This document shows, piece after piece, positions 1-4,072 of a stretch of DNA of 5,498 bases. The stretch's first letter is position 1. Each line of letters begins with the position of its first letter. Source of the stretch: Clostridia bacterium (GTDB lineage Bacteria > Bacillota > Clostridia > Oscillospirales > Acutalibacteraceae); assembly GCA_900771185.1 (NCBI GenBank), contig CAAGND010000281.1, positions 1 through 5,498 on the forward strand. The letters are read 5' to 3'. Made by a program: the position numbers and the translations under genes. A model generated the notes under the pieces. It searched no databases and was not told the origin of the DNA. It saw only the letters and a program-made list of their open reading frames with translations.

Positions 1-21
1 CAGACCCAAAGACTTTTTCAT
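1..21 (-). CDS. 5' end of a divergent gene, N-terminus only (signal-peptide-like start)
   Basis: On the minus strand an ATG at 21-19 opens a frame reading MKKSLGL before the window ends. An AGGAG ribosome binding site lies at 37-33, eleven bases upstream, which is slightly long but workable. The Met-Lys-Lys start followed by hydrophobic residues resembles the beginning of a secretion signal or lipoprotein, but seven residues cannot identify a family. The gene would be transcribed away from the Nudix gene, making 22-188 a divergent promoter region. No strong promoter for it stands out; a TAATAT at about 70-65 on the minus strand is the best weak -10 candidate. This could also be a chance ATG. 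Confidence 0.42.
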
Positions 22-47
22 TTTGATCAGCGCTCCTGTCTTTTAAT

Positions 48-61
48 GAACCGTGAGGTTC
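48..61. other. Small hairpin GAACC-GTGA-GGTTC
   Basis: A perfect 5-bp inverted repeat encloses a four-base loop (GTGA, a GNRA-type loop if read on the plus strand). It lies just upstream of the AGGAG site of the left-edge minus-strand gene, so it would be in that gene's 5' leader. It has no T-run on either side and is short enough to be chance. Confidence 0.25.
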
Positions 62-122
62 TGTAATATTATTGACATCGCGCGTGTCTTTATGCGATTT
101 TATTTTAGAAAGATATCAACTG

Positions 123-151
123 TTTATTTTTTTAATTTGTTTTGCTATAAT
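123..151 (+). promoter_or_regulatory. Extended -10 promoter of the Nudix gene
   Basis: A perfect TATAAT at 146-151 is preceded by TGC, giving the extended -10 form TGnTATAAT. The -35 position at 17-bp spacing (123-128, TTTATT) is a poor match, and the surrounding bases are T-rich; the extended -10 would compensate. Transcription would start near 158, leaving a leader of about 30 bases before the ATG at 189. A perfect TTGACA at 72-77 has no good -10 at 16-18 bp and is probably not used. Confidence 0.6.
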
Positions 152-173
152 TGCTTCGTTAAACCAGTCAATC

Positions 174-182
174 AGGGAGGTG
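174..182 (+). promoter_or_regulatory. Ribosome binding site fixing the Nudix start
   Basis: AGGGAGGTG ends six bases before the ATG at 189 and is a near-complete Shine-Dalgarno sequence. It settles the start at 189 rather than an in-frame TTG at 72, which has no such site and lies upstream of the predicted promoter -10. Confidence 0.8.
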
Positions 183-188
183 TTTCAA

Positions 189-620
189 ATGGCTGACAAG
201 GTGTTCGGAGAGAAAAAAGATGTTCAGTATACCGACAGAGTCGGTGCGTATCTTCTTTGCGTTAAAAACGGAAAACTTGCCGTGATAAAAACAGGAAAAG
301 GGTATTTTCTTCCCGGAGGCGGAATTGACGGGGATGAGACGCATCAGGAGTGCATAATCAGAGAGTGCCTTGAAGAAACGGGGCTGTCGGCAGATGTAGG
401 TGAATATATCTGTTCTGCTGAGAGCTTTTTGCATCATGATGAGATAGGATATTTTCACCCGATTCAATATTATTATGCGGGTGAGTTTTTGGAAAAGGTC
501 AGTGAACCGTCCGAGACAGACCACAAGCTTGTGTGGATTGAGGCGGAACTTGCAAAAGAGCAGATGAAAGTCGAGCAGCAGAGATGGGCTGTGAAAAAGT
601 ATTTGACAGGATTAATTTGA
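189..620 (+). CDS. Nudix (MutT-like) hydrolase
   Basis: A 143-residue protein, about the usual size for a single-domain Nudix hydrolase. The Nudix box GX5EX7REUXEEXGU is complete at residues 44-66: Gly44, Glu50, Arg58-Glu59, Glu62-Glu63, Gly65 and Leu66. The only departure is Cys60 where an aliphatic residue is usual. These glutamates bind the metal ions used to cleave a nucleoside diphosphate linked to another group (NDP-X), in the cytoplasm. The PGGG turn just before the box (residues 42-45) is typical. The substrate cannot be read from the sequence; oxidised nucleotides, NDP-sugars or dinucleotides are all possible. The start at 189 is set by a strong ribosome binding site. The gene is alone on the plus strand, with its own promoter and terminator, converging on aspS, so its neighbours give no functional clue. 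The family is certain; the specific role is unknown. Confidence 0.93.
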   Translation: MADKVFGEKKDVQYTDRVGAYLLCVKNGKLAVIKTGKGYFLPGGGIDGDETHQECIIRECLEETGLSADVGEYICSAESFLHHDEIGYFHPIQYYYAGEFLEKVSEPSETDHKLVWIEAELAKEQMKVEQQRWAVKKYLTGLI

Positions 621-656
621 AGAATTTTTATTTAGAGAATATTTTGATATACAGAC

Positions 657-683
657 AAAAAGGAGCTTCAAAGCTCCTTTTTT
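657..683. terminator. Bidirectional intrinsic terminator between the Nudix gene and aspS
   Basis: A perfect AGGAGC/GCTCCT stem (661-666 and 673-678) encloses TTCAAA, whose TT/AA may extend the stem. Six T residues (678-683) follow on the plus strand, and five A residues precede it at 657-661, which become a T-run on the minus strand. It can therefore end the Nudix transcript, 37 bases after its stop, and also act as a backup for the aspS transcript coming from the other side. Confidence 0.85.
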
Positions 684-691
684 ATATTTTT

Positions 692-726
692 ATCAAAAAC
701 AACCTCTCCGCTCAGCGCGAAGAGGT
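692..726 (-). terminator. Terminator of the hisS-aspS transcript
   Basis: On the minus strand, starting eight bases after the aspS stop codon, ACCTCT pairs with AGAGGT and CGC pairs with GCG around a five-base GCTGA loop. This gives a 10-bp stem, followed by TGTTTTTGAT. The one non-Watson-Crick position is a U-G wobble in minus-strand RNA but a C-A mismatch in plus-strand RNA, so the hairpin favours termination of aspS transcripts. Confidence 0.75.
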
Positions 727-733
727 CGATGTG

Positions 734-2068
734 TTAAGGATTAAGTCTGTTCGGACCGCGGAAGATGAACATTGCTTCCTTGATGTGAAGTCCGAGCATG
801 AGCATTGTCATGCGGTCGATGCCGAGACCGAAACCGCCGTGAGGCGGGCAGCCGTATTTGAAGAACTCGAGATAGAACTCAACATCCTTGTCAAGACCTT
901 TCTCCTGAGCCTGAGCTTTGAGAACATCGTATCTGTGTTCACGCTGTGCACCGGTGGTGATTTCAACGCCGCGCCAGATGAGGTCGTAGCCCTGCGGCAC
1001 TCCGTTCTCATCGCGCATGTGGTAGAACGCGCGCTTTTCCGCACTGTAATCGGTGATGAACAGGAACTCGTGACCGTATTTCTTCATCACCCAGTCGTAG
1101 CTGAGTCTCTCCGCGTCCGTGGTGAGGTCACCCTTCTCACTCTCATCAACCGTATAGCCGAACTCCTTTTCAAGCTCGGCATACAGCTCTCTGAGTGTGA
1201 TCACGGGGAACGGGGTGGTCGGCACAATGACCTCTGTGCCGAAAAGCTCTTTGATTTCATCGCCGTATTTCTCCTTGACGCATCTGAGCATATGGGCGAG
1301 CAGCTCCTCCTCCATCTTCATGACGTCTCTGAAGGAGTTGATATAGCTGAATTCAAGGTCGAAACCGGAAAACTCGGTGGTGTGCTTGCTTGTGTAGGAT
1401 TTCTCGGCTCTGAAAACAGGGCCGACTTCAAAAATGCGCTCAAAGCCGCTTGCCATAGCCATCTGCTTGTAGAACTGCGGGCTCTGTGCAAGATAGGCTG
1501 AACGGTCAAAATATTTCACCTCAAAAACCTCTGAACCGCTCTCGCTTGCGGCTCCGATAAGCTTGGGCGTGTGTATTTCAATAAAGCCGCGGTCGAGAAG
1601 AAACTGACGCATCGCGTTGACCATAACGGTCTGAACCTTGAACATGAGCTGATTCTCGTCCGTGCGCAGGTCAATCCAGCGGTAGTCAATGCGCTGGTCA
1701 ATGCTCGAACGCTCAACCGCCTTTTTCTTCTTCGTGGCGGGAATCTCCTTGCGCATGATGGGAAGAGCATCGGCAATTGACTCGATTTTTATTTCATCGG
1801 GGATGAGCTCAATGCCGTTGAGCTTCACAAACTCGTTTTCAATAGCGGTGCCCGTGATTGAGACAACAGAATCCGGTGTGAGCTTTGAGATTGTCTCACA
1901 AAGATGCTCGGCCTTCTCCTTTTCAACGGTTATCTGCAGCTTGCCGGTTATGTCCTTGAGCACGATGAACGCCATGGCCTTGCCGTCACGCAGATTTTCA
2001 ACAAAGCCCTGAACAAGAACGGGTTTGCCGAGATTGTTTTTGATATCCGCAATATAGGTTCTCTCCAT
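734..2068 (-). CDS. aspS: Aspartyl-tRNA synthetase, archaeal/AspRS2 type (probably non-discriminating)
   Basis: A 444-residue class IIb synthetase that charges tRNA with aspartate in the cytoplasm. Residues 1-100 form the OB-fold anticodon-binding domain, and 130-444 the catalytic core. Motif 1 is at about 153-172 (HTPKL), motif 2 at 219-238 (FRAE start, Arg220), and motif 3 at 411-442 (GLGIDR with Arg419, then FRGPNRLNP). LAQSPQFYKQM at 193-203 marks aspartate rather than asparagine specificity; AsnRS has SGQLY-type sequence there. Ordinary bacterial AspRS is about 590 residues with a GAD insertion domain; this protein lacks it and matches the shorter archaeal-type enzyme known in some bacteria. 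Such enzymes often also make Asp-tRNA(Asn), which GatCAB amidates to Asn-tRNA(Asn). Whether this one does cannot be proved from sequence alone. The ATG overlaps the hisS stop (TAATG), giving coupled translation. Confidence 0.94.
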   Translation of the reverse strand: MERTYIADIKNNLGKPVLVQGFVENLRDGKAMAFIVLKDITGKLQITVEKEKAEHLCETISKLTPDSVVSITGTAIENEFVKLNGIELIPDEIKIESIADALPIMRKEIPATKKKKAVERSSIDQRIDYRWIDLRTDENQLMFKVQTVMVNAMRQFLLDRGFIEIHTPKLIGAASESGSEVFEVKYFDRSAYLAQSPQFYKQMAMASGFERIFEVGPVFRAEKSYTSKHTTEFSGFDLEFSYINSFRDVMKMEEELLAHMLRCVKEKYGDEIKELFGTEVIVPTTPFPVITLRELYAELEKEFGYTVDESEKGDLTTDAERLSYDWVMKKYGHEFLFITDYSAEKRAFYHMRDENGVPQGYDLIWRGVEITTGAQREHRYDVLKAQAQEKGLDKDVEFYLEFFKYGCPPHGGFGLGIDRMTMLMLGLHIKEAMFIFRGPNRLNP

Positions 2069-3426
2069 TATTTGAGCCCTCCCATAAGAGTGTTAATATC
2101 TAAATCGGAAAAATTCTCGTCCTCAAAAGAGTCCGCAAGCGCGTGAGCCGCCGACTGAACCAAAACAGACGAAAATTCATCGGCGAAATTCTCCATCGTG
2201 AGCACGCTTTTCTCTCCGCTCTCCATATCCTTGACCGTGACTTCGCCTTTGGCAATATCATCGTCACCGATAACGCAGGTGTATTTAGCACCGAGCTTGT
2301 CGGCAAATTTCATCTGCGCCTTGACCGAGCGGCCGGCAACGTCAAATTGAGCGCTGACTCCCTCAGCACGAAGGTCGGAACAAATCTGAGCGGCTTTTAA
2401 CGAGGCGGCATCTCCTATTGAAGCGACATATATGTCGCATGTGCTGCTGCCGGGCAGCTCGATGCCTTGGGCTTCAATAACGCTCAACAGACGCTCCAAA
2501 CCCATTGCAAAGCCCAGAGAGGGAGTGTGCTGCCCGCCGAGTTCCTCGACAAGCCCGTCATAGCGTCCGCCGCCGCCGCAGACAAGGCCGGCGGTCTTTT
2601 CGTTTGTTGAGACAAATTCAAACACGGTTTTAGTGTAGTAGTCAAGACCGCGGACTATTTTAGGATTAACGATATATTCAATATTAAGCGCATCAAGGTA
2701 GCTTTTAACTTTTTCAAAATGCTCACGGCACTCGTCACAGAGATAGTCGAGCATAACGGGAGCACTTTCGGCTATTTTTGAGCACACCGGACTTTTGCAG
2801 TCAAGTATACGCATGGGGTTGCGCTGAAGCCTGTCAAGGCAGGTGCCGCACAGTTCGTCCTTGTAGTTTTCAAAATATGCCTTGAGAGCCTTGTGATATT
2901 CCGCGCGGCACTTGGGACAGCCGATGGAATTTATCTCGAGATTGAGCCCCTCAATGCCGAGAAAAGCGAAAATTTCCGCCGCAAGGGAGATTATTTCGGC
3001 ATCGGCCGCCGGGGCCGGGGTTCCGAACACCTCCACGCCGAACTGGTGAAATTCTCTGTAACGTCCGGACTGAGGCTTCTCGTAGCGATAGCAGGAGGTG
3101 ATGTAGCAAACTTTCTGAGGCAGCGGCTCGTTGAACAGACCGTGCTCAAGAAAAGCCCTTGCGGCTCCCGCTGTTCCCTCCGGACGAAGCGTTATCGAAC
3201 GCCCTCCCTTGTCAAGAAACGTGTACATCTCCTTTTGCACGACATCGGTGGTGTCGCCCACGCCTCTCGCAAACAGCTCAGTGTGCTCGAATACGGGGGT
3301 GCGAATCTCTTTGAAGCCGAAATTCGCGGCTATATCAAGCAGTGTGTTTTCAAGAAAACGGTTTTTATAGCTGTCGGACGGCAGCACATCCTGTGTACCT
3401 TTGACGGCTTTTGTAAAAAGCGCCAT
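2068..3426 (-). CDS. hisS: Histidyl-tRNA synthetase
   Basis: A 452-residue class IIa synthetase that attaches histidine to tRNA(His) as a cytoplasmic dimer. Motif 1 is around 40-55 (EIRTPVFEHTELFARG), and motif 2 around 112-131 with YRYE at 113-116 and GRYREFHQ at 121-128. HisRS signatures are present: RGLDYY at 259-264 (with the catalytic arginine) and GGGGRYDGL at 284-292. Motif 3 is GFAMGLERL at 305-313. Residues 329-413 are the C-terminal anticodon-binding domain. Residues 170-233 carry four cysteine pairs (170/173, 193/196, 210/215, 230/233), a possible metal site. The last 34 residues form a partly acidic tail beyond the usual end of about 420. The ATG at 3426 is preferred over an in-frame TTG at 3444 because AAAGGA sits nine bases upstream of the ATG and overlaps the TTG. 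It is first of a coupled pair with aspS. Confidence 0.96.
   Translation of the reverse strand: MALFTKAVKGTQDVLPSDSYKNRFLENTLLDIAANFGFKEIRTPVFEHTELFARGVGDTTDVVQKEMYTFLDKGGRSITLRPEGTAGAARAFLEHGLFNEPLPQKVCYITSCYRYEKPQSGRYREFHQFGVEVFGTPAPAADAEIISLAAEIFAFLGIEGLNLEINSIGCPKCRAEYHKALKAYFENYKDELCGTCLDRLQRNPMRILDCKSPVCSKIAESAPVMLDYLCDECREHFEKVKSYLDALNIEYIVNPKIVRGLDYYTKTVFEFVSTNEKTAGLVCGGGGRYDGLVEELGGQHTPSLGFAMGLERLLSVIEAQGIELPGSSTCDIYVASIGDAASLKAAQICSDLRAEGVSAQFDVAGRSVKAQMKFADKLGAKYTCVIGDDDIAKGEVTVKDMESGEKSVLTMENFADEFSSVLVQSAAHALADSFEDENFSDLDINTLMGGLK
2077..2083 (-). promoter_or_regulatory. aspS ribosome binding site inside the hisS 3' end
   Basis: GGGAGGG on the minus strand lies eight bases before the aspS ATG. 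It is part of the hisS codons for Met-Gly-Gly near the HisRS C-terminus, so the hisS tail sequence also serves aspS initiation. Together with the TAATG overlap this points to translational coupling. Confidence 0.8.
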
Positions 3427-3435
3427 TGTTTTCAA

Positions 3436-3441
3436 TCCTTT
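3436..3441 (-). promoter_or_regulatory. hisS ribosome binding site
   Basis: AAAGGA on the minus strand, nine bases before the ATG at 3426. It decides the start: an upstream in-frame TTG at 3444 lies directly before this site and has no Shine-Dalgarno sequence of its own. Confidence 0.7.
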
Positions 3442-3442
3442 C

Positions 3443-3473
3443 AAAAAACAGTAAAATCCCGCCTTTGCGGGAT
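3443..3473 (-). terminator. Hairpin with T-run in the hisS leader (terminator or attenuator)
   Basis: On the minus strand ATCCCGC (3473-3467) pairs perfectly with GCGGGAT (3462-3456) around an AAAG loop. TTTACTGTTTTTTGA follows and leads directly into the hisS ribosome binding site. It looks like an intrinsic terminator with an interrupted T-run, 30 bases before the hisS start codon. It may be a second terminator for mgsA or an attenuator for hisS. No T-box consensus (GGTGG-ACCGCG) precedes it, so a classical T-box leader is not supported. Confidence 0.6.
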
Positions 3474-3495
3474 GTTAATTTTGAAGCGTCCTGAC

Positions 3496-3530
3496 TTTAA
3501 AGTATGAGGCGGATATAATCCGCCTCATAC
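3496..3530 (-). terminator. mgsA terminator hairpin
   Basis: A perfect 12-bp inverted repeat, GTATGAGGCGGA (3502-3513) against TCCGCCTCATAC (3519-3530), with a five-base loop TATAA. It begins 31 bases after the mgsA stop codon on the minus strand and is followed there by only TTTAAAG, a weak T-run. The stem is strong, so it may also work as an mRNA 3' end stabiliser. Confidence 0.65.
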
Positions 3531-3561
3531 CTAATTTCAGCAGTCTGAGAGATGCATGGAC

Positions 3562-3966
3562 TCACTTCTTCGGATTTACGATATCACGCCAGTCAAGGTC
3601 GCCCCTTGCAAGGCTGTGAATCAATGCCTCCGCCGTGGCAATGTTGGTTGCAACGGGAATGTTGTGAACGTCGCACAGACGCAGAAGATTGGCGTCGTTG
3701 GGTTCGTGCGGTTTGGGATTGGACGGATCCCTGAACATAAGCAGAAGATCGATTTCATCACATGCGATTCTGGATGCAATTTGTTGATCTCCACCCTGGG
3801 GGCCGCTGAGAAAACGCTGAATTGTGAGCCCTGTGGCTTCGGAAACGAGTTTGCCGGTGGTGCCTGTTGCGCACAGCGAATGACGGCTCAGAATTCCGCA
3901 GTAAGCGATACAGAACTGTGTCATAAGTTCCTTCTTTGAGTCGTGGGCCATAAGAGCAATGTTCAT
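3562..3966 (-). CDS. mgsA: Methylglyoxal synthase
   Basis: A 134-residue cytoplasmic enzyme, close in length to Bacillus MgsA. It converts dihydroxyacetone phosphate to methylglyoxal and phosphate, a glycolytic bypass that releases phosphate when sugar phosphates build up. Family blocks are present in order: IALMAHDSKK at 3-12 (His8, Asp9), ATGTTGKL at 33-40 (phosphate-binding loop), and SGPQGGDQQ at 54-62. Asp60 is the equivalent of the catalytic Asp71 of the E. coli enzyme. RDP at 79-81, PHEP at 86-89 (His87, equivalent of His98) and NIPVATNIATAE at 102-113 follow. Asn90 stands where E. coli has Asp101, with Asp91 next to it. The ATG at 3966 is preceded by AAGGGGGAC, a G-rich and imperfect Shine-Dalgarno. 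It has its own promoter in the gyrA-mgsA gap and is followed by a strong hairpin, so it is probably a single-gene unit. Confidence 0.95.
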   Translation of the reverse strand: MNIALMAHDSKKELMTQFCIAYCGILSRHSLCATGTTGKLVSEATGLTIQRFLSGPQGGDQQIASRIACDEIDLLLMFRDPSNPKPHEPNDANLLRLCDVHNIPVATNIATAEALIHSLARGDLDWRDIVNPKK

Positions 3967-4007
3967 TTAGTTGTCCCCCTTTTTAAGAATACTGTAACCT
4001 TGAGAAT

Positions 4008-4036
4008 ATCATAACAGACAATTTTGCCGATGACAA
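4008..4036 (-). promoter_or_regulatory. Sigma-A type promoter of mgsA
   Basis: On the minus strand TTGTCA (4036-4031) and TATGAT (4013-4008) are separated by exactly 17 bp, each matching five of six consensus bases, and TGT before the -10 gives the extended form. A run of eight A residues lies just upstream of the -35 (4045-4038), like an UP element. Transcription would start near 4001, giving a leader of about 35 bases to the mgsA ATG at 3966. Confidence 0.82.
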
Positions 4037-4053
4037 GTTTTTTTTGCCGATAA
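4022..4053 (-). repeat. Two direct repeats over the mgsA -35 region (candidate operator)
   Basis: On the minus strand TTATCGGCAAAA (4053-4042) and TCATCGGCAAAA (4033-4022) match at 11 of 12 bases and are spaced 20 bp start to start, about two helical turns. The second copy overlaps the last three bases of the -35 and enters the spacer. This placement would suit binding of a regulator on one face of DNA, but no regulator is known from this window and part of the match is simple A-run. Confidence 0.45.
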
Positions 4054-4072
4054 GGGCGATTTTTTTGACGGA

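Noticed and set aside
1..66. Plus-strand frame open from the window edge to TAA at 64-66, as the tail of an upstream gene
   Set aside because: Only 21 codons, rich in residues typical of non-coding reading, and contradicted by the plausible minus-strand start with its AGGAG in the same bases.
72..101. Perfect TTGACA at 72-77 as a second Nudix promoter
   Set aside because: The bases 16-18 bp downstream (GATTTT at best) are a poor -10, while an extended -10 lies closer to the gene. A small inverted repeat ATCGC/GCGAT at 77-98 is too short to call an operator.
72..188. Longer Nudix form starting at TTG 72, adding 39 residues with a hydrophobic segment that mimics a membrane anchor
   Set aside because: The added stretch spans the predicted promoter -10 at 146-151 and the Shine-Dalgarno at 174-182; no ribosome binding site precedes the TTG. 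The ATG at 189 explains everything.
584..1501. Long plus-strand open frame of 305 codons opposite aspS
   Set aside because: It crosses both terminators, has no family resemblance, and lies wholly opposite an unmistakable AspRS for most of its length; it is a codon-usage shadow.
2893..3507. Plus-strand open frame of 204 codons opposite hisS
   Set aside because: It is antisense to conserved HisRS motifs 1 and 2 and has no ribosome binding site or recognisable domain.
3443..3561. T-box riboswitch controlling hisS
   Set aside because: The gap is only 135 bases, and no T-box consensus or specifier-type stem could be found before the terminator-like hairpin.
3556..3939. Plus-strand open frame of 127 codons opposite mgsA
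   Set aside because: It covers nearly all of a clear methylglyoxal synthase gene on the other strand and has no domain or ribosome binding site.
4046..4067. Intrinsic terminator directly after gyrA
   Set aside because: The only pairing near the A/T runs is about three base pairs (GCC/GGC), too weak to call.
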